DNA of 64,000 nucleotides from Luteibacter sp. dw_328 (GCF_018449605.1 NZ_JAAVUW010000008.1:248001-312000), one strand, 5' to 3'. Shown: positions 7,564 to 16,265, counted from the stretch's first letter. Notes: generated from the letters alone by a model not told the origin. Numbers and translations are program-made.

Positions 7564-8295
7564 TTAGTGATCCACATCGATGAGCCCTTCGCGGACCGCG
7601 TAGCGTGTCAGCTGGGCAATGCCGCGGATGCCGAGCTTGGCCATCACGTGATCGCGATGGGTGCCTACCGTCTTCATGCTGAGGTGGAGGCGGTCGGCGA
7701 TTTCCCGCGTCGCGAGTCCTTCGGCATACAGCCGCGCCACCTCCCTCTCGCGATGGCTCAGTTCACCTCCGCTGCCTCCCTCATGGGCGGCACGACCTCG
7801 AAAGCGGTTGACCAGGACATGCGCGACATCGGGGCTGACGTAAGAACCGGAACGCATCACGCCGTCGATGGCGCGTGCAAGTACGTCGAACGTATTCCGC
7901 TTGGCGACATAGCCGTGGGCACCGGCGTCGAACGCGGCCCTGACCCAGTGAGCCTGCTCCCGCGCGGACAGGCAGAGCATCCGCGTTCCCGGGGAGTCCC
8001 TGGCGATGCGTCGCACGACTTCGAGCCCCGACATGCCGGCGACGGCCGTGTCGAAGATCAGAAGATCGGGGCGCTCGTCCTGACCCAGGCGCACGCATTC
8101 CTGCCCGTCACCCGTGCTCCCGACGATGTCCACGCCCTCGTGTGCCTGCAGCACGGCAGCCACCGCATCGCGCAGGACGGCTTGCTGGTCCGCGAGAACC
8201 ACGGTAGTGCGGGCGGTGGCGCCTCTGTCACTGGCTCTGAAGGCCTGTGACAAAATGCGCCCGGCCTCAGGGCCAGGGAAGGGATGTCCATTCAT
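7564..8295 (-). CDS. LuxR-family response regulator with atypical receiver
   Basis: 243 residues. A receiver domain (about 30-150) contains the phospho-acceptor position D82 (LLIFDTAVAGMSG) and the conserved lysine K132 (YVAKRN). The acidic pocket that normally reads D-D is ADQ (35-37), so phosphorylation may be weak or absent. A LuxR-type helix-turn-helix follows (LSHREREVARLYAEGLATREIADRL, about 178-240). No kinase gene is adjacent. It is upstream of and co-oriented with the muramidase/holin-like cassette and divergent from a winged-helix/ATPase gene, which makes it the obvious candidate regulator of the cassette. Confidence 0.85.
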   Translation of the reverse strand: MNGHPFPGPEAGRILSQAFRASDRGATARTTVVLADQQAVLRDAVAAVLQAHEGVDIVGSTGDGQECVRLGQDERPDLLIFDTAVAGMSGLEVVRRIARDSPGTRMLCLSAREQAHWVRAAFDAGAHGYVAKRNTFDVLARAIDGVMRSGSYVSPDVAHVLVNRFRGRAAHEGGSGGELSHREREVARLYAEGLATREIADRLHLSMKTVGTHRDHVMAKLGIRGIAQLTRYAVREGLIDVDH

Positions 8296-8441
8296 GTGTG
8301 CTGTCCAGGTGGAAGATGCCGTAGAGCCTCGTCGGAAAGGCGCTCGGGTGTCCTTCCGGAAACCTTACGGCGGACCTTCTTCCCACAAACTAAGGACTTA
8401 GCGCGGCACAGTCCGGCCTGACCGCGGCATGCATCATTGCC

Positions 8442-9842
8442 ATGAGGCCCCCCTTCTTCACGTTCGGCGACTGGACGGTGCGCCCCGGACAGCGCGTCAT
8501 CGAGCGCCAGGACGAGCGCGTGTCGCTCGAGCCGAAACTGATGGATGTCCTGGTCGCACTGGCGTTGGGGGCACCTGAGGTCCTCTCGACCGACCATCTG
8601 CTTACGACCTGCTGGGCCGGTCACTTCTACGGAGACAATCCGGTCCACAAGGCGATCGCCCAGTTGCGTCGCGCGCTGGGCGATGACGCACGCGCGCCAC
8701 GCTACATTGCGACCATTCGCAAACGCGGTTACCGGGTGACCACGTCGGTCGCTTTTCCGGACGGTGGTTCCGCTGTTGAGCTGCCGCCCCTTGCAACGTC
8801 CGAGCCGCCCTATCCAGGCGGCCGGCCCTTCGATATCGCGGACGCGCCGCTATTCTTCGGACGCAGGCGATGCACGTCGGACCTGCTTCGGCGCCTCAAG
8901 GAAACACGTAACCAGGGCAACGCACTCCTCCTCGTATGCGGTCCGCCGGCGAGCGGCAAGACATCGCTCGTATGCGCCGGCGTGGCCCCAGTTCTGCTGG
9001 GCCCTGCGGGATATGACGGGCTGCGTGCCCTTGCTTTCGCCGTGCTCCGCGGTGATCGGGCCGACGGACGTCCCTGGGACGCGCTCGCCACGGCCCTGTG
9101 TGAATGGCATATCGACGGAGAGCCGATCTTCGTCGAAAGCGAACGCGCTTCTTTGACACGGTCGTTGCTCAAGGACCTCAACCTCGTTCTCGGGCGCATC
9201 GCTCACCGACTTCACGGGCGCGGTGCCGTCCTGATGCTGTTCGTTGACGACCTCGATATCCTGTTGAGCGAAAGTGCGGATGCCAACATGGCGCGTACCT
9301 TTCTCGGCGCCATGTCATCGATGGCAGCGACCGGAAGGATTGCGATCATCGCCACCTGCCAGGATGCCGCCCAGCACGGACACGTCGCCCGCTACACGCC
9401 CATTCCGCCAGTAACCTTCCAGCTGACCGATCCCACACCGGGAGAACTCGCCCTGATGATCCGCCTGCCAGCGCGAATGGCGCGCTTGCGGTTCGAGCAG
9501 GAAGCCGGCACCGAACAGCTGCTGGACGATGTCCTGCTCGAACATGCCCGAGGCATGCAGCATCCCTTGCGTGTGCTGCCCTCCCTACTACGACGGCTCT
9601 ATGACGCGAGGCGCGACGACGGGATCCTGACCTTCGAGACCTACCGGCAGGCTTGCGCGGACCACGCGCTGGAGGAGCAAACCCAAGTCGAACAGAGGAC
9701 GCGACACCGCGTGCTGCGCCGGACACTCGCCGTTCGGCTGCACCGCCGGTGGAGGGAGCGTGTACTGAGGACGTTAGCGATGCTGGTCATCAGCGCCTGC
9801 TGCCTCGGGGCAGTCTCGGTGGCCTGGGTTGCTGCGTGGTAG
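8442..9842 (+). CDS. Winged-helix / STAND ATPase / membrane-anchor fusion
   Basis: 466 residues. Residues 1-105 form an OmpR/CadC-type winged helix (RVSLEPKLMDVLVALA; KAIAQLRRALGDD; YIATIRKRGYRV). A STAND-type NTPase follows, with the family signature PLFFGRRR near 137, Walker A GPPASGKTS (167-175) and Walker B MLFVDDLD (265-272). The C-terminus has a basic stretch (RLHRRWRERVLRT) and a single membrane segment (about 443-465). A DNA-binding domain, an ATP switch and a membrane anchor in one chain suggest a membrane-tethered transcription switch. It is divergent from the LuxR gene with about 145 bases between. Target is unknown. Confidence 0.82.
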   Translation: MRPPFFTFGDWTVRPGQRVIERQDERVSLEPKLMDVLVALALGAPEVLSTDHLLTTCWAGHFYGDNPVHKAIAQLRRALGDDARAPRYIATIRKRGYRVTTSVAFPDGGSAVELPPLATSEPPYPGGRPFDIADAPLFFGRRRCTSDLLRRLKETRNQGNALLLVCGPPASGKTSLVCAGVAPVLLGPAGYDGLRALAFAVLRGDRADGRPWDALATALCEWHIDGEPIFVESERASLTRSLLKDLNLVLGRIAHRLHGRGAVLMLFVDDLDILLSESADANMARTFLGAMSSMAATGRIAIIATCQDAAQHGHVARYTPIPPVTFQLTDPTPGELALMIRLPARMARLRFEQEAGTEQLLDDVLLEHARGMQHPLRVLPSLLRRLYDARRDDGILTFETYRQACADHALEEQTQVEQRTRHRVLRRTLAVRLHRRWRERVLRTLAMLVISACCLGAVSVAWVAAW

Positions 9843-9887
9843 CAAAAAAGGTTCTTCGCGGAATGCCGGGGACGCCGAAGACGGTGA

Positions 9888-9933
9888 GGCGCAGAGCCTT
9901 CGGCGTGTAGACGTGGCGGCGCAGAGCCTTCGG
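9888..9933. repeat. Short direct repeat, period 30
   Basis: The 16-mer GGCGCAGAGCCTTCGG occurs at 9888-9903 and again at 9918-9933, exactly 30 bases apart. The second copy runs into the left end of the long inverted element. It lies in the gene-free region downstream of the STAND-ATPase gene. Confidence 0.8.
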
Positions 9934-10060
9934 TGCCCACCCTCGCTGCTCAGACACGTCCTCCGCGTTTCGTACCGGAAAGGCCGCTGCGCGGCCGTGT
10001 ACCTATTTGGCCTACGGCCGCTCCACTTGTGCGGAACTCGCCTCGAGGGTGGGCACCGAA
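9929..10060. repeat. Intergenic element A with 17-bp terminal inverted repeats
   Basis: Bounded by TTCGGTGCCCACCCTCG (left) and its exact reverse complement (right). The inside has no convincing reading frame. A second copy lies about 250 bases downstream in opposite orientation: their outer segments (GCTGCTCAGACACGTCCTCC and CTACGGCCGCTCCACTTGTG) are the same, and the middle is diverged. The architecture is that of a small non-autonomous mobile element or large intergenic palindrome; no target-site duplication is obvious. Confidence 0.8.
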
Positions 10061-10307
10061 GACTCTTCCCACCGCTGAGGTTCGTTCGGGTCGAGCCGAC
10101 AAAGCAGCGCCGCTTCGGCTGCTGGCTCGTAGCCATCGCCAACGGTCGACCCCAGCGCGCCGTGATTGTCGGCGCGCAGAAGCGCAGCGGCGAGGCAAAC
10201 GCTCGCCGCGCCGGAAATGACGTATCAGCACGACCGCCGTAACGGCCAGCTTCGGCGGCAGCACCCACGCCCAACGCCTCTCCCTCCAGCTGACCGTATC
10301 GTCGTGA

Positions 10308-10449
10308 GAGACCTTGGTGTCCACCCTCGAGGCGAGTTCCGCACAAGTGGAGCGGCCGTAGGCCAGTTAAGTACATGGGCCGCGCGAGCGGTCGTCCTTT
10401 TCGAACGCGGAGGACGTGTCTGAGCAGCGAGGGTGGGCACCAAGGTCTC
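10308..10449. repeat. Intergenic element B, inverted copy of element A
   Basis: Carries terminal inverted repeats of about 22 bases (GAGACCTTGGTGTCCACCCT and onward), with one mismatch to the right end. Its interior reads CTCGAGGCGAGTTCCGCACA on the plus strand, which is the reverse complement of the right part of element A. Together A and B could fold into a very long hairpin around the 250 bases between them. No gene is visible in the whole stretch between the STAND-ATPase gene and the tRNA. Confidence 0.8.
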
Positions 10450-10590
10450 CCCGCGAAACGCCCAAGTGTAGAGAGCGATGGCAAAGCCGAGCCCGCGAGG
10501 CCGAAGGCGAGCCAGGTGCGAGGTGCGAGGTGCGAAAGAATGCCCCGCCTGAAAGCCGAGCGCCCGGGCCCCCGTCATCCGGGAAGAGCC

Positions 10591-10625
10591 AAAAAAAAAG
10601 CCCCTGATTTCTCAGGGGCTTTTTC
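10591..10625 (-). terminator. Intrinsic terminator after tRNA-Gln
   Basis: Stem AAGCCCCTGA / TCAGGGGCTT with a 4-base loop. Read on the minus strand it is followed by a run of nine T, so it should end the transcript that contains rplM, rpsI and/or the tRNA. The opposite strand also has five T and may work weakly. Confidence 0.85.
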
Positions 10626-10629
10626 CGTT

Positions 10630-10703
10630 TGGCTGGGAGACTAGGATTCGAACCTAGATAGACAGCGTCAGAGGCTGTCGTCCTACCGTTAGACGATCTC
10701 CCA
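10630..10703 (-). tRNA. tRNA-Gln (anticodon CUG)
   Basis: Minus-strand sequence folds into a standard cloverleaf: acceptor TGGGAGA / TCTCCCA, D-arm GTCTAACGGTAGGAC, anticodon stem ACAGC/GCTGT around loop CTCTGAC (anticodon CTG), T-arm CTAGGTTCGAATCCTAG. The 3' CCA is encoded. An intrinsic terminator follows five bases later. Confidence 0.95.
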
Positions 10704-10760
10704 ATAAACCTTGGCTCGACACGCTCTGACCTTAGTGCGTCGAACTTTGAAGCGCGATGA

Positions 10761-11153
10761 TTAGCGCTTCGAGAACTGCGTTGCGCGGCGGGCCTTGTGC
10801 AGACCGACCTTCTTACGCTCGACTTCGCGAGCGTCGCGGGTCATGAAACCAGCCTTGCGCAGCGGCGACTTCAGCGCTTCGTCGTATTCGACGAGGGCGC
10901 GGGAGATGCCGAGGCGAATGGCGCCGGCCTGACCCGTGATGCCGCCACCGGCGACGGTGACCATGATATCAAACTTGTCGACGTTTTCGGTCAGTTCGAG
11001 CGGCTGGCGCACGATCATGCGCGAGGTCTCGCGACCGAAGAACTGGTCGAGCGGCTTGCCGTTGACCACGATGCCACCGGTGCCCTTGCGGAGGAACACG
11101 CGGGCGGCGGAGGTCTTGCGGCGGCCGGTACCGTAATTCTGCTGGGTAGCCAT
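10761..11153 (-). CDS. rpsI: 30S ribosomal protein S9
   Basis: 130 residues with the whole S9 fold, including [19 protein letters not shown] at the start, [19 protein letters not shown] in the middle, and the basic C-terminal tail ending in SKR (here [11 protein letters not shown]) that reaches the tRNA in the ribosomal P site. Directly downstream of rplM with a 9-base gap, the near-universal bacterial L13-S9 operon. Confidence 0.98.
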   Translation of the reverse strand: MATQQNYGTGRRKTSAARVFLRKGTGGIVVNGKPLDQFFGRETSRMIVRQPLELTENVDKFDIMVTVAGGGITGQAGAIRLGISRALVEYDEALKSPLRKAGFMTRDAREVERKKVGLHKARRATQFSKR

Positions 11154-11162
11154 GTGAATTCC

Positions 11163-11591
11163 TTAGATTTCCAACGCCTGAGGCATCTGCGCGGTGTGCG
11201 GGTGCTCGGCGCCGCCGTACACCTTGAGCTTGCGGTACATGGCGCGACCCAGCGGGTTCTTCGGCAGCATGCCCTTGACGGCGATTTCGATCACGCGCTC
11301 CGGGTGGGTAGCCAGCAGATCCTTGAGACTCATGGTCTTTAGGTTGCCGACGTAGCCGGTGAAGCGGTGGTACATCTTGTCGTCCAGCTTGGCACCGGTC
11401 ACGGCCACCTTCTCGGCGTTGATCACGACGATATAGTCGCCGGTATCGACGTGGGGGGTGAACTCGGGCTTGTGCTTGCCGCGGAGGCGACGCGCGACCT
11501 CGGTCGAAAGACGACCCAGGGTCTTGTTCGTGGCATCAACCACGAACCAATCGCGCTTGACGCTTTCCGGCTTGGCGGTGAACGTTTTCAT
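11163..11591 (-). CDS. rplM: 50S ribosomal protein L13
   Basis: 142 residues, the usual length. Start at [15 protein letters not shown] is fixed by family alignment; a longer upstream reading is spurious. Motifs [17 protein letters not shown] and [19 protein letters not shown] are diagnostic for L13. First gene of the L13-S9 operon, preceded by a good sigma-70 promoter. Confidence 0.98.
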   Translation of the reverse strand: MKTFTAKPESVKRDWFVVDATNKTLGRLSTEVARRLRGKHKPEFTPHVDTGDYIVVINAEKVAVTGAKLDDKMYHRFTGYVGNLKTMSLKDLLATHPERVIEIAVKGMLPKNPLGRAMYRKLKVYGGAEHPHTAQMPQALEI

Positions 11592-11654
11592 TTCAAATAC
11601 CTGGTTTGCCGCCGTTGAGACGGAACACGGAATCGGTGAAAGCAAAGGCGCGAG

Positions 11655-11684
11655 AGAATAGCGGACTTTTCCCTCATCGCGCAA
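11655..11684 (-). promoter_or_regulatory. Sigma-70 promoter candidate for rplM-rpsI
   Basis: On the minus strand: -35 TTGCGC, 18-base spacer, -10 TATTCT, about 60 bases before the rplM start. Position and strength fit a ribosomal protein operon. Assigned by eye. Confidence 0.6.
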
Positions 11685-11855
11685 GCCCACCGTGCAGGTG
11701 AGCTTCGGGCCGACAATCATAATTGATCACGGGGCCCATTCACAAGCGGTCCCGGTTCCGGCGCGGCTACCGCGACAAGCGACCGCAGCGTCTTCATCTG
11801 GATTCGGGAAGCGCCCATTATAACCTGCGTCGTATCCGTTCGTAAGGAGTTTTTC

Positions 11856-12497
11856 ATGACCGTTCGCACCCTGACCCCTTTCGACCGCCTTCTCAGCGGC
11901 CTGGAACGCGCCATGGAAGCCGTGTCGGGCTCGCCCGAGCCCGCGCGTCGTTCTCCCGGCGACGCCGTGCCCGACGCGCCGCTGGACGACACCGAGCGGC
12001 GCCACGCTGCCGGCCTGATGCGGATAAACCATGTCGGCGAGGTCTGCGCGCAGGCCCTCTATGTCGGCCAGGCGGCCCTGGCCCGTACCGCGGAAACCCG
12101 TGAACACCTGATGCATGCCGCCCAGGAGGAAACCGACCACCTGGCCTGGTGCGCAGAGCGCCTCAAGCAACTCGACAGCCGCCCCAGCCTGCTCAATCCC
12201 CTCTGGTACGCCGGCAGCTACGCCATCGGCGTGGCGGCCGCCGCCGTGGGCGACCCGATCAGCCTGGGCTTCGTCGTGGAAACCGAGCGTCAGGTAGAGG
12301 CCCATCTCGCCGAGCACCTCGAGCGCCTGCCCGCACAGGATGACCGCAGTCGCGCCATCCTGCGCCAGATGCAGGCCGACGAGATCCGCCACGCCGATGC
12401 GGCACAGGCGCGGGGCGGTATCGACCTGCCCTGGCCCCTGCCGCGGCTCATGCATGCGGCTTCGACAGTTATGAAGGCCGTTGCCTATCGCATCTGA
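11856..12497 (+). CDS. coq7: 2-nonaprenyl-3-methyl-6-methoxy-1,4-benzoquinol hydroxylase (ubiquinone synthesis)
   Basis: 213-residue Coq7/CAT5-family di-iron hydroxylase catalysing the last ring hydroxylation in ubiquinone synthesis. The iron ligands are visible: E in [20 protein letters not shown] in [12 protein letters not shown], and EIRHADAA. The first 45 residues are a variable leader. Divergent from rplM with about 260 bases between. Xanthomonadales use Coq7 for this step, where many enterobacteria use the flavoenzyme UbiF. Confidence 0.95.
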   Translation: MTVRTLTPFDRLLSGLERAMEAVSGSPEPARRSPGDAVPDAPLDDTERRHAAGLMRINHVGEVCAQALYVGQAALARTAETREHLMHAAQEETDHLAWCAERLKQLDSRPSLLNPLWYAGSYAIGVAAAAVGDPISLGFVVETERQVEAHLAEHLERLPAQDDRSRAILRQMQADEIRHADAAQARGGIDLPWPLPRLMHAASTVMKAVAYRI

Positions 12498-12513
12498 GCG
12501 TCGGCCGGCTCAA

Positions 12514-13392
12514 TCAGCCGCCCTTGCCGCTTGCAATGCCATCGAGCTCGGTGACCGCATCGTCCGGAAGCGCCAGCTGGGCCGCCGCGAGGTTCTCACG
12601 CAGATGGCCGACGGACGATGTGCCCGGAATGAGCAGGATGTTGGGAGAACGCTGCAGCAGCCACGCCAGCGCAACCTGCATGGGCGTGGCATCGAGACGC
12701 TTCGCGACATCGGACAGCGTCGACGACTGCAACGGCGTGAAGCCACCCAACGGGAAGAACGGCACGTAGGCCGTGCCCGCGCGAGCCAGCTCGTCGATGA
12801 GTGCATCGTCCTCGCGATGCGCCAGGTTGTACTGGTTCTGCACACCCACGATGTCGGTGAGCTTCCGGCCTTCGGCGATCTGCGTCGCCGTGACGTTGCT
12901 CAGCCCGAGATGACGGATAAGCCCCTTACGCTGTAGCTCGGCCAGCACCGAGAGCGGCTCTTCGATCGAGCCTTCCGCGGGCCCGTGCACGTCGAACATG
13001 GCGCGAAGATTCACGACGTCGAGCACGTCCTTGCCCAGGTTGCGCAGGTTGTCGTGCACGGCCCGGGTGAGCTCGTCGGCTGAAAACGCCGGATGCCATT
13101 CCCCCTTGGGACCGCGCACGGCGCCCACCTTTGTAACAATGACGAGATCGTCCCGATACGGGTGCAGTGCCTCGCGGATGAGCTGGTTGGTAATGTGCGG
13201 GCCATAGAAGTCGCTGGTGTCGATGTGGTCGACGCCGCTCTCCACCGCCTCGCGCAGGACGGCAAGGGCCCCGTTGCGATCCTGCGGCGGACCGAAGACG
13301 CCCTTGCCGGCGAGTTGCATGGCGCCATAGCCGAGCCGCTTAACGGGGCGGTTGCCGAGGGTGAACGTGCCGGATGCGTTGGTCTGGGACAT
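12514..13392 (-). CDS. Aldo/keto reductase
   Basis: 292 residues, TIM-barrel NADPH-dependent oxidoreductase of the YdbC-like subgroup. Catalytic residues in order: D and Y in DTSDFYG, K in IVTKVGA, and the DVVNLR segment where many members have a His. The cofactor-binding end is PGTSSVGHLRENLAAAQL. The start at MSQTNASGTFTLG removes an unsupported upstream extension. Divergent from a LysR-type regulator over 115 bases, so probably controlled by it. Substrate cannot be deduced. Confidence 0.92.
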   Translation of the reverse strand: MSQTNASGTFTLGNRPVKRLGYGAMQLAGKGVFGPPQDRNGALAVLREAVESGVDHIDTSDFYGPHITNQLIREALHPYRDDLVIVTKVGAVRGPKGEWHPAFSADELTRAVHDNLRNLGKDVLDVVNLRAMFDVHGPAEGSIEEPLSVLAELQRKGLIRHLGLSNVTATQIAEGRKLTDIVGVQNQYNLAHREDDALIDELARAGTAYVPFFPLGGFTPLQSSTLSDVAKRLDATPMQVALAWLLQRSPNILLIPGTSSVGHLRENLAAAQLALPDDAVTELDGIASGKGG

Positions 13393-13507
13393 GGTCGGTC
13401 TCCGTGGGTAGAGGTCCATCCTAGGCGCTGGGTGTCGACGCGATAAGCGTGCACAATCGGGACGGGTCGTGCGTGTTTTCGCACAATGCCGCACCGGGGA
13501 CGTGACC

Positions 13508-14413
13508 ATGAAGACCGATCTATCCGACCTGAGCGCCTTCGTCGCCGTGGCGCGAGCCCGGGGCTTTCGCGAGGCTGCGCGCCTGAGTGGCGGCAGCGCC
13601 TCCGCACTGAGCGAAGCGGTCCGACGGCTGGAGAGCCAGCTCGGCGTGAGGCTACTCAACCGGACAACCCGCAGCGTGGTGCCGACGGAAGCGGGTGAAG
13701 GCCTGCTCCTGCGACTCGGACCGGCACTGACCGAGGTCGACGCAGCGGTCGACGTGGTCAACGGCTTTCGCGACAGGCCGGCAGGCACACTGCGCCTCAA
13801 CGTACCGATCAGCGCCTCGCGCCTCGTACTGCCAGCGATCGTGCCACCCTTCCTCGCGGCCTACCCGGATATCCGGCTCGATGTGACGACCGAGGAGAGC
13901 TTCGTCGATGTCCTCGCGGCAGGCTGTGACGCCGGCATTCGCTATGACGAGCGACTGGAACAGGACATGATCGCCGTGCCGATCGGGCCGCGCCTCCAGC
14001 GCTTCGCCGCAGCGGCCTCACCCGCTTACCTGGCGCGTCGCGGCCGCCCCGAACATCCGCGCGACCTGCTCGATCACGACTGCCTGCGTGGACGCTTTCC
14101 GAGCGGCCACATGCCTGCCTGGGAGTTCGAGCGGGAGGGCGAAGAGATCGCCGTCGATCCGTCGGGCCCGATGATCGTGCGCATTGGCGGCGGCACCGAT
14201 CTCATCGTCGATGTGGCCCTGGGCGGCACGGGCATCGTCTATCTGTTCGAAGACTGGCTGCGCCCTTACCTCGACAGCGGCGCCCTCGAGCCCGTCCTCG
14301 AACCATGGTGGCCGAGCTTCTCCGGCCCCTTCCTCTACTACCCGGGGCGACGACTCGTCCCTGCGCCGCTGCGCGCCTTCATCGAATTCATCAAGGCCAA
14401 CACGTCGGCATAA
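13508..14413 (+). CDS. LysR-family transcriptional regulator
   Basis: 301 residues. N-terminal winged helix (SDLSAFVAVARARGFREAA; LNRTTRSVVPTEAGEGLL) followed by a periplasmic-binding-like effector domain (LRLNVPISASRLVLPAIVPPF). Typical length. Divergent from the aldo/keto reductase gene, the usual LysR arrangement in which the regulator controls its neighbour from the shared intergenic region. An intrinsic terminator begins right at the stop codon. Confidence 0.93.
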   Translation: MKTDLSDLSAFVAVARARGFREAARLSGGSASALSEAVRRLESQLGVRLLNRTTRSVVPTEAGEGLLLRLGPALTEVDAAVDVVNGFRDRPAGTLRLNVPISASRLVLPAIVPPFLAAYPDIRLDVTTEESFVDVLAAGCDAGIRYDERLEQDMIAVPIGPRLQRFAAAASPAYLARRGRPEHPRDLLDHDCLRGRFPSGHMPAWEFEREGEEIAVDPSGPMIVRIGGGTDLIVDVALGGTGIVYLFEDWLRPYLDSGALEPVLEPWWPSFSGPFLYYPGRRLVPAPLRAFIEFIKANTSA

Positions 14414-14440
14414 AAAAACCCCGCTTTCGCGGGGCTTTTC
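14413..14440. terminator. Bidirectional intrinsic terminator
   Basis: Stem ACCCCGC TTTC GCGGGGCT, with an A-run on the left and T-run on the right. It lies between the converging LysR and speD genes and can serve both. Confidence 0.85.
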
Positions 14441-14441
14441 G

Positions 14442-15227
14442 TCACATCAGGTTACGGCCGTGGAAGAGTTCCTCGATCTCGCGACGCAGCAGCGATTCGA
14501 TGCGCTGGCGCTCCTTGAAAGAGAGGTCGTCGGCCTGGGCCTCGAAGAGGTACGTATCGAGGTCGAAGTCCTTGATGTGCATCTTCGTGTGGAAGATGTT
14601 TTCCTGGTAGACGTTCACGTCGAACATCTCGTACTTCTGGCGGATGTGCTTGGCCAGATAGTCCTGCACCGAGTTGATCTTGTGATCGATGAAGTGCTTC
14701 TTGCCCTTCACGTCGCGCGTGAAGCCGCGCACACGGTAGTCGGCAATGACAATGTCCGACTCGAAACTGTCGATCAGGTAGTTCAGGGCCTTCAGCGGCG
14801 AGATGACGCCGCAGGTGGCGACGTCGATATCGGCGCGGAAGGTGGCGATGCCGTTATGCGGATGCGTTTCGGGATAGGTATGGACGGTGATGTGGCTCTT
14901 GTCCATGTGCGCTACGACGGCGCCCGAGATCGTATCGCGGCCAAGCTTCTCGACCACCGGCTCCTCGGAAATGAGGATGGTGACCGACGCGCCCTGCGGA
15001 TCGTAGTCCTGGCGCGCAATGTTCAGGATGTTCGCACCGATGATCTCGGCCACGTCCGTCAGGATCTGGGTCAGGCGGTCGGCGTCGTACTGCTCATCGA
15101 TGTATTCGATGTAGTTCTGGCGCTGCTGCTCAGAGACGGCGTAGCAGATGTCGTAGATGTTGAAGCTCAGCGCCTTGGTGAGGTTGTTGAAACCTTGCAG
15201 GCGAAGGCGGGGAAGCGGTTTGACCAC
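14442..15227 (-). CDS. speD: S-adenosylmethionine decarboxylase proenzyme
   Basis: 261 residues, class 1A (E. coli type). It provides decarboxylated S-adenosylmethionine for spermidine synthesis. The self-cleavage site is the K-S bond in [12 protein letters not shown], where Ser becomes the pyruvoyl cofactor of the alpha chain. The catalytic Cys lies in [14 protein letters not shown]. It ends next to a shared terminator. Upstream is a 338-base region that it shares with the divergent clp gene. Confidence 0.96.
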   Translation of the reverse strand: MVKPLPRLRLQGFNNLTKALSFNIYDICYAVSEQQRQNYIEYIDEQYDADRLTQILTDVAEIIGANILNIARQDYDPQGASVTILISEEPVVEKLGRDTISGAVVAHMDKSHITVHTYPETHPHNGIATFRADIDVATCGVISPLKALNYLIDSFESDIVIADYRVRGFTRDVKGKKHFIDHKINSVQDYLAKHIRQKYEMFDVNVYQENIFHTKMHIKDFDLDTYLFEAQADDLSFKERQRIESLLRREIEELFHGRNLM

Positions 15228-15565
15228 AGCGACTCTCCGAGGCCGGGGGAATGGACGGCCAGCAGTAGACGCGGGTTAGCAGCTAGGGTCCCCGCAAAGA
15301 GGAAAGAGAACAGGCAAACCCGAAGTCTGCCTCCCCCTTATGAACGGCGTAAGACAAGGGGTCCGGCGCCGAGGGGGTGAAATTATGAGGCAAGATGGCG
15401 AAAATTTGAACACGTCGGTCACCTTTCACGTGGAAGTGTGGATTTTGACGACCGGATGTCTGCAATAATCCGCCGGGGACATGGCGAGTCAACGACACCT
15501 GACGGAATTCCGTCGGTCGGCCGCTGAAGGGGACGCCATGCCAGTGAGACTCAACGGAATCTGCT
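15228..15565. other. speD-clp intergenic region
   Basis: A 338-base stretch between two divergent genes. It should contain both promoters. I see a 14-bp perfect palindrome GACGGAATTCCGTC at 15501-15514, about 50 bases before the clp start, which may be an operator. No convincing gene: the one short reading frame on the minus strand lacks a ribosome site and any family feature. Confidence 0.6.
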
Positions 15566-16261
15566 GTGGCTCAACTTAAATATCTGTTGCAACAGGCATT
15601 CGAACGGTCCCAGGCGCCGCTGGGCTTCGCGCCCGATCCGGCCTCGATGGGTCGTTTTCTGGACGCTTGCCACCGCCGCCGCTATCCGGGGAAGACGGCG
15701 ATCATCCGACCAGGTGATCCCGCCAACACGCTCTATTACGTGGTCGAAGGCTCGCTCGCCGTCTGCACCGAGGACGAGGAAGGCCGCGAACTGATCCTGG
15801 CGTACATCAACCGGGGCCAGTTCATCGGCGAGATGGGACTGTTCGTCGAGCAGGCCCAACGCGAATCGCTCGTGCGCACCCGCACGCCCGTCGAAATGGC
15901 CGAGATCAGCTACGAACGCTTGTTCCAGCTGCTCGAGGGTCCCCTTTCGGCCGAATGCCCCAAACTGCTCTTCGCGATCGGTTCCCAGCTGACCCAGCGT
16001 CTGCTGCGCACCTCCCGACAGGTCAGCCGCATGGCTTTCATGGACGTGACCAACCGTGTTTCGCGCACCCTCCTGGACTTGTGCCAGGAGCCGGACGCGA
16101 TGACCCACCCCGACGGTACGCAGATCCGCATATCGCGGCAGGAAGTCAGCCGGATCGTCGGCTGCTCCCGGGAAATGGTCGGCCGCGTGCTCAAGCAGCT
16201 CGAGGAAGAGCGGATGATCGACGTTGCCGGCAAGACCATCGTGGTGCGCGGTACCCGCTGA
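15566..16261 (+). CDS. clp: Clp, CRP-family global regulator
   Basis: 231 residues starting at a GTG. Residues about 25-140 form the cyclic nucleotide-binding fold (YPGKTAIIRPGDPANTLYYVVEGS; FIGEMGLF), and a helix-turn-helix lies near 175-200 (ISRQEVSRIVGCSREMVGRVLKQLEE). It matches Xanthomonas Clp in length and in the flanking genes. Clp controls virulence and exoenzyme genes there and responds to cyclic di-GMP, not cAMP. The homologue's ligand here is inferred from that family knowledge. Confidence 0.93.
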   Translation: MAQLKYLLQQAFERSQAPLGFAPDPASMGRFLDACHRRRYPGKTAIIRPGDPANTLYYVVEGSLAVCTEDEEGRELILAYINRGQFIGEMGLFVEQAQRESLVRTRTPVEMAEISYERLFQLLEGPLSAECPKLLFAIGSQLTQRLLRTSRQVSRMAFMDVTNRVSRTLLDLCQEPDAMTHPDGTQIRISRQEVSRIVGCSREMVGRVLKQLEEERMIDVAGKTIVVRGTR

Positions 16262-16265
16262 GCCC

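Noticed and set aside
3177-9842. Prophage
   Set aside because: There is a muramidase and holin-like proteins, but no integrase, capsid, portal, terminase or tail gene and no att-like repeats were seen at the edges.
9888-10449. CRISPR array
   Set aside because: The repeats are one 16-mer pair and one long inverted pair, without regular spacers or cas genes.
15283-15498. 71-codon minus-strand frame between speD and clp
   Set aside because: No ribosome site, no family; it lies in the promoter region of two genes.
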